Shown here piece by piece: positions 41,107 to 51,248 of a DNA stretch of 64,000 nt; within the stretch, counting starts at the first letter, position 1; each line of letters begins with the position of its first letter. Position numbers and translations under genes: made by a program. Source of the stretch: CAYWRZ01 sp964460845 (GTDB lineage Bacteria > Bacteroidota > Bacteroidia > Flavobacteriales_D > UBA2798); assembly GCA_964460845.1 (NCBI GenBank), contig CAYWRZ010000002.1, forward strand, positions 1 to 64,000, in the 5' to 3' direction. Under the pieces are notes generated by a model. That model did no database searches, was not told the origin of the DNA, and worked only from the letters and a program-made list of their open reading frames with translations.

Positions 41107-43026
41107 ATGAAACAAGATATACATCAGGTCTTATTGCGTTATTGGGGATATACGGAATTCCGCTCCCTTCAGGAAGATATTATCCGTTCGGTAATGAAGG
41201 GAAAGGATACACTTGCCCTGATGCCTACCGGTGGTGGAAAATCAATCTGTTTTCAGGTACCGGCTATGGCTGGCGAAGGGCTTTGTCTGGTTATTTCTCC
41301 CCTAATCGCCCTGATGAAAGATCAGGTGAGCAATCTTCGTAAAAGAGGAATTAATGCACAATGCATTGTCTCAGGGATGGACAAGCGGGAAATAGATATT
41401 GTGCTCGACAATTGTGTGTATGGTACGGTCAAATTTCTTTACGTATCACCCGAAAGACTGGCTACGGCACTGTTTATCGAGCGGGTCAAAAAGATGAATG
41501 TATCGCTGATTGCCGTAGATGAAGCGCATTGTATTTCCCAATGGGGTTACGACTTCAGACCTTCTTACCTTCAAATTGCGGGGTTGAGGGATTTGTTGCC
41601 TGAGGTGCCTGTACTGGCGCTCACCGCTACAGCTACCCCCGAGGTGGCGCACGATATCACCGAAAAGCTTCGTTTTCAATCTCAAAATCAGGCTTTATAT
41701 CAAAAAAGTTTTTCTCGAAATAACCTTTCATACATAGTTGAAAAAGAAGAAGATAAGCAAGGTAGATTAATAAGAATATGTAAGCGTATTGAAGGTCAGG
41801 GAATAGTGTATTTGCGAAGCCGTAAACGCACCCGTGAATTGGCGACCTTCCTCAACCGACAGGGCATTTCGGCCGGGTTTTATCACGCAGGATTGCCTTC
41901 TGCCACCCGCGAAGCCGTGCAAAAAGAATGGGTAGAGGGGAAAATACGTATGATATGTGCGACCAACGCGTTTGGGATGGGTATCGATAAAGCCGATGTG
42001 AGAACGGTGGTGCATCTCGATGTGCCCGATTCGCCCGAAGCCTATTTTCAGGAAGCGGGCAGGGCCGGACGCGACGAGAAAAAAGCTTACGCCGTGCTGC
42101 TCTGGAACGGAGCCGATTTGCTAACCTTAGACGAACAGCTTTCCCGTTCTTTTCCCGAGCCTGAACTCGTAAAACGAACCTATTTGGCCCTGGCCAATTA
42201 TTACCAGTTGGCCGTAGGTTCAGGATTGGATGTTTCGTTCGATTTTGACTTGAGTGATTTTTGTACCCGTTTCAACCTTGTACCTTCGGTGGTATATAAT
42301 TGCTTAAAGCTGCTGGAGCTTGATAATTACCTGCTGTTGTCAGATAGTTTACATCAGCCTTCACGTTTGCGTATTCTTGTAAGCGCTTCCGAACTTTATA
42401 ATTTTCAGGTGGCCAACCGGGGTTTCGACCCGCTGCTAAATCTGCTTATTCGCTCGTACTCAGGTTTATTCGACGATTTTTCTATCGTTCGTGAAACGGA
42501 AATGGCCCGCCGCTTGCGTACTGAGCCGGAAATCATTCAACAGCAATTGCGTGCGCTCGACGAAAGACAGGTGGTGGCTTATCTTCCGAAACAGGATACG
42601 CCGCGTATTACTTATATCCGCGAAAGGGTGGGCGACGCTAATTTCAGACTTTCGCCCGAAGTATATGCCCATCGCAAAAAAGCCGCTACTACCCGTGTAG
42701 AAGCGATGAAACGCTATATAGAAGAAGAGCACCGCTGTAGGAGTCTGATGTTGCTGGCTTATTTTGGAGAAGAAAACAAATACCGTTGCGGAATTTGTGA
42801 CTATTGTCTGGGCGAGAATAAACGTAGTCTGAGTAATCTTGATACCGAGTCTATCGCTTCCGAAATCAGGCAATTGCTCGAAAAGTCGCCCCATACGGCA
42901 AGGCAAGTGCTGGAGAGGCTCGATACCCACAGCGAAGAGAAGGTGCGCAAAGTTATCCGCTGGCTGCTCGACAAGGGCGATCTCGAAATGGGAACCGGGC
43001 AGCAGCTTTCCTGGAAAGGCACTTAA
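41107..43026 (+). CDS. recQ: ATP-dependent DNA helicase RecQ
   Basis: A 3'-5' helicase for recombination and fork repair, 639 residues. Walker A (MPTGGGKSICFQVPAM), VDEAHCISQWGYDFRPSY, LALTATATPEV, and motif VI (QEAGRAGRDEKKAYAVLLW) are present. The RQC region has the zinc cysteines RCRSLMLLAYFGE and CGICDYC. A final short helical region follows instead of an obvious HRDC domain, so it may lack that module, like many Bacteroidota RecQ. A 55-base gap separates it from fabI. Confidence 0.95.
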   Translation: MKQDIHQVLLRYWGYTEFRSLQEDIIRSVMKGKDTLALMPTGGGKSICFQVPAMAGEGLCLVISPLIALMKDQVSNLRKRGINAQCIVSGMDKREIDIVLDNCVYGTVKFLYVSPERLATALFIERVKKMNVSLIAVDEAHCISQWGYDFRPSYLQIAGLRDLLPEVPVLALTATATPEVAHDITEKLRFQSQNQALYQKSFSRNNLSYIVEKEEDKQGRLIRICKRIEGQGIVYLRSRKRTRELATFLNRQGISAGFYHAGLPSATREAVQKEWVEGKIRMICATNAFGMGIDKADVRTVVHLDVPDSPEAYFQEAGRAGRDEKKAYAVLLWNGADLLTLDEQLSRSFPEPELVKRTYLALANYYQLAVGSGLDVSFDFDLSDFCTRFNLVPSVVYNCLKLLELDNYLLLSDSLHQPSRLRILVSASELYNFQVANRGFDPLLNLLIRSYSGLFDDFSIVRETEMARRLRTEPEIIQQQLRALDERQVVAYLPKQDTPRITYIRERVGDANFRLSPEVYAHRKKAATTRVEAMKRYIEEEHRCRSLMLLAYFGEENKYRCGICDYCLGENKRSLSNLDTESIASEIRQLLEKSPHTARQVLERLDTHSEEKVRKVIRWLLDKGDLEMGTGQQLSWKGT

Positions 43027-43081
43027 ACTCCTTTATCTAAAAAAATCGCATATTTGCGGCAGAAACCAATGCATAGAATTT

Positions 43082-43897
43082 ATGGCTAACAACTTACTCA
43101 AAGGCAAAAAAGGTATCGTTTTCGGCGCGCTTAACGACATGTCTATCGCATGGAAAGTAGCGGAAAAAGCGTATGAGCAGGGTGCCGAGCTGGTGCTGAC
43201 CAATGCCCCTATTGCCATGCGCATGGGCGAAATCAATAACCTTGCAGCCCGTTGCGGAAATGCCCCCGTAATTCCGGCCGATGCCACTTCGGTAGAAGAT
43301 CTGGAAAACCTTTTCAAACAGGCTACCGACAAGTTTGGCGGGAAAGTTGACTTTGTGCTGCACTCGATCGGAATGTCGCCCAACGTGCGCAAAGGACGTC
43401 ACTATACTGATCTGAGCTACGAATTTTATCAGAAAACGCTCGACGTATCGGCTTCCTCGCTGCACAAAACCCTGCAAACGGCCATGAAGCTCGATGCGCT
43501 CAACGAATGGGGCTCGGTCGTAGCATTGACTTATATCGCTGCGCAACGTATTTTCCCCGACTATAACGACATGGCCGATGCCAAATCGCTGCTCGAATCC
43601 ATTGCCCGTAGCTTTGGCTACCACTACGGCATAAAGAAAAAAGTGCGCGTAAATACCATTTCTCAGTCGCCCACTTTAACTACCGCTGGCAGCGGAGTGA
43701 AAGGATTTGACGAATTCATCGCTTATTCAGACGCCATGAGTCCGCTCGGTAACGCCGATGCAGCCGCCTGCGCCGATTATTGCGTGAGTCTCTTCTCCGA
43801 TTTGACCCGTTATGTGACCATGCAAAACCTGTTTCACGACGGTGGATTCTCCAATACCGGTGTTTCACAAGCCGTGATTGAAAAATTTTCCAAATAA
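43082..43897 (+). CDS. fabI: Enoyl-ACP reductase (NADH)
   Basis: Catalyses the last step of each fatty acid elongation cycle; the target of triclosan. A longer frame from 42839 overlaps recQ, so the ATG at 43082 (MANNLLKGKKGIVFG, 271 residues) is right. NADH-binding loop FGALNDMSIAWKVA, and the catalytic Tyr161 and Lys168 in the YNDMADAK motif are intact. It follows recQ on the same strand and ends ahead of a strong terminator. Confidence 0.96.
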   Translation: MANNLLKGKKGIVFGALNDMSIAWKVAEKAYEQGAELVLTNAPIAMRMGEINNLAARCGNAPVIPADATSVEDLENLFKQATDKFGGKVDFVLHSIGMSPNVRKGRHYTDLSYEFYQKTLDVSASSLHKTLQTAMKLDALNEWGSVVALTYIAAQRIFPDYNDMADAKSLLESIARSFGYHYGIKKKVRVNTISQSPTLTTAGSGVKGFDEFIAYSDAMSPLGNADAAACADYCVSLFSDLTRYVTMQNLFHDGGFSNTGVSQAVIEKFSK

Positions 43898-43950
43898 TTT
43901 TAAAAAATAAGATCTGACATAAATCACTGTTTTTTAGTGATTTAATCTTT

Positions 43951-43979
43951 AAAAGAGGCTTAACCAGCCTCTTTTTTTT
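43951..43979 (+). terminator. Rho-independent terminator after fabI
   Basis: AAAGAGGCT (43952-43960) pairs with AGCCTCTTT (43966-43974), 5-base loop, followed by eight T residues in all. A second hairpin, AAATCACT with AGTGATTT (43921-43942), lies just upstream. Confidence 0.85.
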
Positions 43980-44082
43980 GATCTTTATTTTGTTTTTTAG
44001 ATGGTTTTTTAGTAACTATCAGACAGGTTATCCCGCTTTTAGAACTCGCGGGCCTGTATGTAATTTCTTAATATCATTTTAT

Positions 44083-45783
44083 ATGAAACGCTATTTTTAT
44101 TCCCCGATGGCAGTTATTCTGCTGTGTGCAACGCCTTTTGTGGCAAGTGCACAAACCCCTAATCAGGTAGCTAAATACCTGACTTCTACCTCATTTATCA
44201 ATTCACAGATTACCGACGACGGCACCAATGTGGGCGTGGGTATCATGACCCCGACCTATCACCTCGATGTAAAAGGTGATGTCAATACGTACGGCCGGTA
44301 TCGGTTGAGCGGACTTAACGGGTTGTTTACCAAAGGTGATAATCTTTTCGGAGGGCCTTATTCGGGCGATACCTATACTACTTTAGGTGGACCCGCGAAT
44401 CAAAATACGGCCTTTGGCGTTTATTCGGGAGCCAGTGTGAACAACGGAAGCTTTAACTCCTATTACGGTACCTACGCAGGTGCTAAAAACGACGGCGAAC
44501 ATAATGTATTTGTAGGTTACCGTTCAGGATTGAGCTCCGAATACGGTTCTTATAATACCTATGCCGGTAGTCTTTCGGGAGCTGTTTCAAAAGCTTCGGG
44601 CAATACTTCGATAGGCTATCGCGCAGGTTATCAGTGTCAAAGCGGGAAAAATGTATTCGTAGGATTTGATGCGGCATACAATCACCAGTATGGGGGTGGA
44701 AATACGATTATCGGATTTTCGGCCGGAGTAGCAGCTCAAAATCAGGAAGGCAATACATTTTTGGGTGTCGCTTCGGGAAGCAGTAACGTGAACAGCTACA
44801 ACACTTTTTTGGGCGCTTCTTCGGGTACCTCGAATTACAAAGGAGAATACAATACCGCATTGGGTGTGTCGGCCGGCGACAATAACGTGGACGGAAGCTA
44901 CAATATTTACCTGGGTCCCCGATCGGGCACACACGACCCGGATGTATTTGGTAGCATTGCACTGGGTGTCGAAACGCGTGTAAAACACAATTATCAGATG
45001 GTGGTAGGCGAATCAACGACCTATCCTATCAAACAGGTGCTCTTTCCCACAACCGGCCATTTTCAGATTGGCGGTAGTGTGCTTGGAGGCCCCTATACGC
45101 TCGAAGTAAACGGTTCGATAGGAGGCATTTCGCTGTTTATCGTGTCGGATCAGACTTATAAGAAAAATGTGCAGGGTATCGAAAACGGAATGGATAAGAT
45201 TATGAAACTTCGTCCCGTATCGTACGAATGGAAAACCAGCGAATACCCCAAGCACAATTTTGCGGCACATCCAGGCAGTCACCTCGGTTTTCTGGCGCAG
45301 GAAGTGGAAAAAGTGATTCCTGAAGCTATTCATAAAGATGCCGAAGGACACTATATGTATTCGCCTGCCGATATGCTTCCGGTGGTGGTAAAAGCTTTGC
45401 AGGAATTACAGGCCGAGATGGCCGAAATGAAGAAAATACTCGATGCTTATACTTCTTCTTCGGGCGATAATACTTCTTCGCTCCAACCGCTGACCGAAAT
45501 TCAGGTGGAGCTGAGCGATAAAAATGCAGTGGTGCTTCGGCAGAATGTGCCTAATCCTTTCGCAGAGCAAACAGCTATCGATTATGTGATTCCTGAAAAT
45601 GCCGTTTCGGCTCAGGTGCTTTTTTACGAGGCTGGCGGTAAGCTGATTAAGGTGATAGAAATTAAGGAACGTGGAACCGGACGACTTAACATTTTTGCGG
45701 CTGATCTTTCCTCGGGTGCTTATACCTATACCCTTATTGTGGATAATAAAGTGGTAGAAACCAAAAGAATGGTTAAGCAATAA
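44083..45783 (+). CDS. Secreted beta-roll protein with S74 chaperone and T9SS domains
   Basis: A 566-residue protein, taking the ATG at 44083 (MKRYFYSPMAVILL, a signal peptide). Residues about 90-300 are a glycine/asparagine-rich repeat (NTAFGVYSGASVNNGSFNSY, with recurring NT-x-x-G and S-G pairs) like tail-fibre beta structure. An S74 intramolecular chaperone domain follows (SDQTYKKNVQGIENG ... LRPVSYEWKT ... HLGFLAQEVEKVIPEAI); its Ser-Asp and the downstream Lys match the self-cleavage dyad. A coiled coil (LQELQAEMAEMKKIL) and a C-terminal type IX sorting domain (NVPNPFAEQTAIDYVIPE ... SGAYTYTLIVDNKVVETKRMVKQ) end it. Expected at the cell surface, probably as a trimer. Confidence 0.85.
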   Translation: MKRYFYSPMAVILLCATPFVASAQTPNQVAKYLTSTSFINSQITDDGTNVGVGIMTPTYHLDVKGDVNTYGRYRLSGLNGLFTKGDNLFGGPYSGDTYTTLGGPANQNTAFGVYSGASVNNGSFNSYYGTYAGAKNDGEHNVFVGYRSGLSSEYGSYNTYAGSLSGAVSKASGNTSIGYRAGYQCQSGKNVFVGFDAAYNHQYGGGNTIIGFSAGVAAQNQEGNTFLGVASGSSNVNSYNTFLGASSGTSNYKGEYNTALGVSAGDNNVDGSYNIYLGPRSGTHDPDVFGSIALGVETRVKHNYQMVVGESTTYPIKQVLFPTTGHFQIGGSVLGGPYTLEVNGSIGGISLFIVSDQTYKKNVQGIENGMDKIMKLRPVSYEWKTSEYPKHNFAAHPGSHLGFLAQEVEKVIPEAIHKDAEGHYMYSPADMLPVVVKALQELQAEMAEMKKILDAYTSSSGDNTSSLQPLTEIQVELSDKNAVVLRQNVPNPFAEQTAIDYVIPENAVSAQVLFYEAGGKLIKVIEIKERGTGRLNIFAADLSSGAYTYTLIVDNKVVETKRMVKQ

Positions 45784-45802
45784 ACCCCTGATTCAACCTA
45801 AA

Positions 45803-45834
45803 AAAAAGGCCGTCTCGAAAGAGACGGCCTTTTT
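45803..45834. terminator. Bidirectional terminator
   Basis: AAAAAGGCCGTCTC pairs perfectly with GAGACGGCCTTTTT around GAAA. With A and T tracts on both sides it can end both the S74 gene (plus) and clpC (minus). Confidence 0.9.
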
Positions 45835-45855
45835 CAATTCTATACCTATTTACCT

Positions 45856-48414
45856 TTATTCCTCAGAATTAGGACTTTCCTCTTCCTTTTTGCTGGCAGG
45901 CTTCTTTTTATTTTTTTGCACTTTGATAATCAATTCTTTTTTCTCTTTCTCGAGGCTCACCAGTATAGTGTCGCCCTCGGTAAGGTTGGATTTGATGATC
46001 TCTTCGGCCAGCGGATCTTCGAGGTATTTCTGAATGGCACGTTTGAGCGGACGGGCACCGAATTTTTCATCGAAACCGTTTTCGCTGATGTAATCTTTGG
46101 CATCGTCGGTCAGCTCGATTTTGTAACCGAGCTCGTGAATCCGTGAATACAGCTTGGCCAGTTCGATGTCGATAATCTGATGAATGTCTTCCCGTTTCAG
46201 TGAGTTGAACATCACCACATCGTCGATACGGTTTAAAAACTCGGGCGCAAAGGCACGACGTAAAGCCGATTCGAGGATACCCTGCGCATCGCGCGAAACA
46301 TTCTCTGTTTTAGCTTTGGTGCCAAATCCTACGCCGGTACCGAAATCAGAGAGCTGACGGGCACCGATATTGGATGTCATGATAATAATAGTATTCCGAA
46401 AATCGATTTTGCGACCAAGGCTATCTGTCATTTGTCCGTCGTCTAAGGCCTGCAGCAGCAGGTTGAACACGTCGGGATGCGCTTTCTCGATTTCGTCAAG
46501 CAGCACGATAGAATAGGGGCGGCGACGTACTTTTTCGGTCAATTGTCCGCCTTCTTCGTAACCTACGTAGCCCGGAGGCGCGCCGATAAGACGCGATACG
46601 GCGAATTTTTCCATGTATTCGCTCATGTCGATACGAATCATGGCTTCTTCGCTGTCGAACAGGTACTTGGCCAATTCTTTGGCAAGCTGCGTTTTACCTA
46701 CCCCCGTAGGCCCTAAGAAAATAAAAGAACCGATCGGTTTGTTCGGATCTTTGAGTCCGGCCCGGTTCCGCTGAATGGCTTTTACCACTTTAACAACGGC
46801 TTCTTCCTGACCGATTACTTTACCGCGAAGGTTCTCCGCCATCTGTACCAGGCGACCGCTTTCTTTCTGCGCAATACGTTGCACAGGGATTCCTGTCATC
46901 ATGGCCACCACTTCGGCCACATTGTCTTCCGTGACCGTTACCCGTTGCAAACGGGATTCCTCTTCCCACTTTTTCTTGGCGGCTTCCAACTGTTCTTGCA
47001 ACTGACGTTCGGTATCACGGAGCTTGGCCGCTTCTTCGTATTTTTGGCTGCGTACCACGTTGTTTTTCTCTTCCTTGATCTCTTCGATTTTCTTTTCGAT
47101 ATCAAGGATATTTTTCGGCACGTTGATGTTGGACAGGTGTACTCTTGAACCCACTTCATCCAGCGCATCAATGGCTTTGTCGGGCAAATGACGGTCGGTA
47201 ATGTAACGGGCAGTCAGCTTTACACAGGCAGTCACCGCCTCAGGCGTATAGGTCACATTGTGGTGATCCTCGTATTTTTCTTTAATGTTGTTGAGAATCT
47301 GAATGGTTTCATCTACAGAAGTAGGTTCTACCAGCACTTTTTGGAAACGGCGTTCCAGCGCTCCGTCTTTCTCAATGTACTGACGGTATTCGTCGAGCGT
47401 GGTAGCGCCGATGCACTGAATTTCTCCACGGGCAAGCGCGGGTTTGAACATGTTGGAAGCATCGAGCGAACCCGAAGCACCGCCGGCACCGATAATCGTG
47501 TGTATCTCGTCGATAAACAGAATTACGTCGGGCGATTTTTCCAGCTCGTTCATCACGGCTTTCATACGCTCTTCAAATTGTCCACGGTATTTGGTGCCCG
47601 CTACCAGCGAAGCCAAATCGAGCGATACTACCCGTTTACCGAAAAGCACACGCGATACCTTGCGTTGCACAATGCGCAGCGCCAACCCCTCGGCAATGGC
47701 CGATTTACCCACACCGGGCTCACCGATAAGAATAGGGTTGTTTTTCTTGCGGCGCGAAAGAATCTGACATACGCGCTCAATCTCGGCTTCACGACCTACA
47801 ATGGGATCGAGACGGTCTTCCTCGGCCATTTTGGTTAAGTCACGGCCGAAGTTGTCAAGTACCGGTGTTTTTGATTTGGAATCGCTTCTTCTGGGAGTCT
47901 GGGAAAAAGAATCCCCTGCGTTCTCATCATCGTCATCAGCCGGGTTATTAGGCATTTCTGCCCGGGGGTAGTTCTGATCTTTCTGCATAGTATCAAGTTC
48001 TTCTTTAACGGAATTGTAATCGATTTTAAAACGGTGGAGCGAACGGGTCGCTACATTCTCTTCATCTTTCAGAATAGAAAGCAGCAAATGCTCCGTGCCG
48101 ATAATGGAACTTTTGAACAGACGTGCCTCTAAATAAGTGACTTTAAGCACTTTCTCGGCCTGTTTTACCAAAGGTAAATTGCCAACGTTCAGGGCTTTCG
48201 ACTGACCCGGACTCAGATTTTTCTCCAATTCACGGCGCAATTCCCGAATGTCGGTGCCCAGGTTGCGGATGATCCGCACGGCTTTTCCTTCTCCTTCACG
48301 GATAATTCCCAGCAATAAATGCTCTACTCCGATATAATCATGCCCTAATCGGAGGGCTTCCTCACGACTAAAGGTTATTACATCTTTGACCCTCGGCGAA
48401 AACTTGGCTTCCAT
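45856..48414 (-). CDS. clpC: ATP-dependent Clp protease ATP-binding subunit ClpC
   Basis: A HSP100 unfoldase that feeds proteins to ClpP. The longest frame starts at 48474, but MEAKFSPRVKDVITFSREEA at 48414 is the conserved N-terminus (852 residues). Two N-terminal Clp repeats (HDYIGVEHLLLGIIREGEG, IGTEHLLLSILKDEEN), AAA-1 with GEPGVGKSAIAEG, a central coiled-coil/UVR module (KYEEAAKLRDTERQLQEQLE), and AAA-2 with GPTGVGKTQLAKEL. It starts 235 bases from the divergent gyrA. Confidence 0.95.
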   Translation of the reverse strand: MEAKFSPRVKDVITFSREEALRLGHDYIGVEHLLLGIIREGEGKAVRIIRNLGTDIRELRRELEKNLSPGQSKALNVGNLPLVKQAEKVLKVTYLEARLFKSSIIGTEHLLLSILKDEENVATRSLHRFKIDYNSVKEELDTMQKDQNYPRAEMPNNPADDDDENAGDSFSQTPRRSDSKSKTPVLDNFGRDLTKMAEEDRLDPIVGREAEIERVCQILSRRKKNNPILIGEPGVGKSAIAEGLALRIVQRKVSRVLFGKRVVSLDLASLVAGTKYRGQFEERMKAVMNELEKSPDVILFIDEIHTIIGAGGASGSLDASNMFKPALARGEIQCIGATTLDEYRQYIEKDGALERRFQKVLVEPTSVDETIQILNNIKEKYEDHHNVTYTPEAVTACVKLTARYITDRHLPDKAIDALDEVGSRVHLSNINVPKNILDIEKKIEEIKEEKNNVVRSQKYEEAAKLRDTERQLQEQLEAAKKKWEEESRLQRVTVTEDNVAEVVAMMTGIPVQRIAQKESGRLVQMAENLRGKVIGQEEAVVKVVKAIQRNRAGLKDPNKPIGSFIFLGPTGVGKTQLAKELAKYLFDSEEAMIRIDMSEYMEKFAVSRLIGAPPGYVGYEEGGQLTEKVRRRPYSIVLLDEIEKAHPDVFNLLLQALDDGQMTDSLGRKIDFRNTIIIMTSNIGARQLSDFGTGVGFGTKAKTENVSRDAQGILESALRRAFAPEFLNRIDDVVMFNSLKREDIHQIIDIELAKLYSRIHELGYKIELTDDAKDYISENGFDEKFGARPLKRAIQKYLEDPLAEEIIKSNLTEGDTILVSLEKEKKELIIKVQKNKKKPASKKEEESPNSEE

Positions 48415-48649
48415 GGTGTTTGTCCTTCCCGAAAATACGTAGCAAATGCCGGGTAAATGCAGCCCGGCTGCCACTTTTTCAAAATTAGTTACTAACAGTC
48501 TTGAGAACCTGTGTATAACCTCTTTTTTTCAACAGATTTTTGTTTAAAATATTGCGTGGTTAAAACACTAATTTCCTTAGGAAAATCAGTATCTTCGGCC
48601 TCCTTTCATCGATTCGCAAGAATCGTGCAACAGATTAACCACAGACATT

Positions 48650-51199
48650 ATGGCAGAAGAAGCAGGCGAAAAGATAATCTCTATCAATATTGAGGAGGAA
48701 ATGAAGTCGGCCTACATCGATTATTCGATGTCGGTAATTGTGTCAAGGGCGCTGCCGGATGTGCGCGACGGGCTTAAGCCCGTACATCGGAGAGTGCTGT
48801 TCGGAATGCAGGAGCTCGGGGTGTTGTCTAACAGACCCTATAAAAAATCGGCAAGGATAGTCGGGGAAGTGATGGGTAAATACCACCCTCACGGCGATTC
48901 CTCGGTGTACGACACTATGGTGCGTATGGCACAGCCCTGGTCACTGCGTTATCCGCTGGTAGAAGGGCAGGGTAACTTCGGTTCGGTTGACGGCGACAAT
49001 CCCGCTGCCATGCGTTATACCGAAGCACGTCTGCAAAAAATTGCCGAAGAGCTGCTTGCCGATATTGACAAAGACACTGTCGATTTCCGTCCTAACTTCG
49101 ACGATTCGCTCGAAGAGCCTACCGTGCTTCCCAGCCGGGTGCCCACGCTGCTGGTCAACGGTTCTTCAGGTATTGCAGTGGGTATGGCCACCAATATGCC
49201 CCCGCATAACCTGACCGAAGTGATCAATGGCATTATCGCGTATATAGATGATCGCGAAATTGATACCGCCGGACTCATGCAGCACATCAAAGCACCCGAT
49301 TTTCCTACCGGAGGCATTATATACGGTTACGACGGAGTGAAAAAAGCCTTTGAAGAAGGTAAAGGGCGCGTAGTAATGCGGGCAAAAACCAATATCGAAG
49401 AAATCAGTGGCGCAAGAGAAGCCATCATCGTGACCGAAATTCCCTATATGGTGAACAAGGCTGAGATGATCCGCAAAACTGCCGATCTGGTCGAAGATAA
49501 AAAAATTGAAGGTATCTCCGATATCCGCGATGAATCGGACCGCAACGGAATGCGTATCGTCTATGAACTGAAACGTGACGCCATCGCCAACGTGGTCTTA
49601 AATAATCTCTACAAGCACACTGATTTACAAAGCTCTTTTTCAGTTAGTAACGTGGCGTTAGTAGGAGGGAGACCTCTGATACTTAACCTGAAGACGATGA
49701 TTACCCACTTCGTGGATCACCGTCACGAAGTAGTGGTACGTCGTACCCGCTTTGAGCTGCGTAAAGCCGAAGAAAGGGCGCATATCCTCGAAGGACTCAT
49801 TATCGCTTCCGACCATATCGACGAAGTGATTGCGCTGATCCGGAATTCGCAGAGCCCCGACGAAGCCCGTGAAAAACTTATGGAGCGCTTTAACCTCAGC
49901 GAGATACAGTCAAGGGCCATTGTAGAAATGCGTCTGCGTCAGCTCACCGGTTTGGAACAGGATAAGCTGCGTGCCGAATATGCTGACATCATGGAACTGA
50001 TAAAGCGCTTGAAAGCCTTGCTCGACGACGAAGGACTTCGTATGCAGGTGATTAAGGACGAGTTGGTTGAAATTCGGGAAAAATACGGCGACGAGCGTCG
50101 TACTTATATAGAATATGCCGCCGGCGATTTCCGTGTAGAAGACATGATTCCTGACGATGAAATGGTCATCACCATTTCTCACCTCGGCTATATTAAGCGT
50201 ACTCCGCTTCGCGAATACCGTACACAGGGTCGCGGTGGTACCGGAGCCCGCGGAAGCGCTACCCGCGATGAAGATTTTCTGGAACACATCTTTACCGCTA
50301 CCAACCACGATTACCTACTGATTTTCACCGAAAAAGGCAAGTGTTTTTGGTTCAGGGTGTTTGAAGTTCCCGAAGGCAATAAAACGGCCAAAGGCAGAGC
50401 GATTCAAAACCTTATTAATATTGAACAGGACGATAAGGTGCGTACCTATATTAATGTAAAAGACCTGACCAATCCCGAATCCAATGCCGGAAAATCGATT
50501 ATTCTTTGCACCAAGCGTGGAGTGATCAAAAAAACGGAGCTGGCAGCTTATTCGCGTCCACGCCAATCGGGGATCAACGCGATTAACATTCGTGAAAACG
50601 ATACATTGCTTGAAGCCCGCCTTACCGATAGCAACAGTCATGTAATGATGGCGCTGCGTTCGGGACGAGCCATCCTGTTTGCTGCCGACGAGGTGCGTGA
50701 TATGGGGCGTACGGCCACCGGAGTAAGAGGTATCCGTATTGCGGAAGAAAGCGGCGACGAAGTAATCGGCATGATTTGTCTTGATAATATCGACGAAAAT
50801 GAAGTGCTGGTGGTTTCCGAAAAAGGCTACGGCAAACGTTCCAAAGCCAATGAGTACCGCATTACCGGAAGGGGAGGTAAAGGGGTTAAAACGCTCAATA
50901 TCACTGATAAAACAGGGCATTTGGTCGCCATTAAAACCGTTACCGACGAGAACGACCTTATGATCATTACCAAGTCGGGCATTACCATTCGTATTCCCGC
51001 CAACGAACTTCGGGTAATGGGTCGTGTCACACAGGGTGTAAGGCTCATTACGCTGAAAGGAAACGAGGCCATTGCTTCCGTAGCGGTAGTGAACCGCACT
51101 GAAGACGACGAAGAAGAAGCCGGTGCTGCAGGCGAGAATACCGCTCCTTCAGAAGGTACACCCGATGGCACGGAAATTGACAATTCTATTGTGGAATAA
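48650..51199 (+). CDS. gyrA: DNA gyrase subunit A
   Basis: The breakage-reunion subunit of the enzyme that introduces negative supercoils. The 849 residues match the family. The catalytic tyrosine is Tyr123 (AAMRYTEARL). The quinolone region reads GKYHPHGDSSVYDTMVRMAQPW, with Ser and Asp at the two positions most often changed in resistance, so it looks wild type. The C-terminal beta-pinwheel has GyrA-box-like motifs (QGRGGTGARG). An acidic tail ends the protein. The TPR gene follows after 49 bases. Confidence 0.97.
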   Translation: MAEEAGEKIISINIEEEMKSAYIDYSMSVIVSRALPDVRDGLKPVHRRVLFGMQELGVLSNRPYKKSARIVGEVMGKYHPHGDSSVYDTMVRMAQPWSLRYPLVEGQGNFGSVDGDNPAAMRYTEARLQKIAEELLADIDKDTVDFRPNFDDSLEEPTVLPSRVPTLLVNGSSGIAVGMATNMPPHNLTEVINGIIAYIDDREIDTAGLMQHIKAPDFPTGGIIYGYDGVKKAFEEGKGRVVMRAKTNIEEISGAREAIIVTEIPYMVNKAEMIRKTADLVEDKKIEGISDIRDESDRNGMRIVYELKRDAIANVVLNNLYKHTDLQSSFSVSNVALVGGRPLILNLKTMITHFVDHRHEVVVRRTRFELRKAEERAHILEGLIIASDHIDEVIALIRNSQSPDEAREKLMERFNLSEIQSRAIVEMRLRQLTGLEQDKLRAEYADIMELIKRLKALLDDEGLRMQVIKDELVEIREKYGDERRTYIEYAAGDFRVEDMIPDDEMVITISHLGYIKRTPLREYRTQGRGGTGARGSATRDEDFLEHIFTATNHDYLLIFTEKGKCFWFRVFEVPEGNKTAKGRAIQNLINIEQDDKVRTYINVKDLTNPESNAGKSIILCTKRGVIKKTELAAYSRPRQSGINAINIRENDTLLEARLTDSNSHVMMALRSGRAILFAADEVRDMGRTATGVRGIRIAEESGDEVIGMICLDNIDENEVLVVSEKGYGKRSKANEYRITGRGGKGVKTLNITDKTGHLVAIKTVTDENDLMIITKSGITIRIPANELRVMGRVTQGVRLITLKGNEAIASVAVVNRTEDDEEEAGAAGENTAPSEGTPDGTEIDNSIVE

Positions 51200-51248
51200 T
51201 CTTGTGTAACACATCTATCTTGTGAATAGAAACAAAAACCGCTCTATC

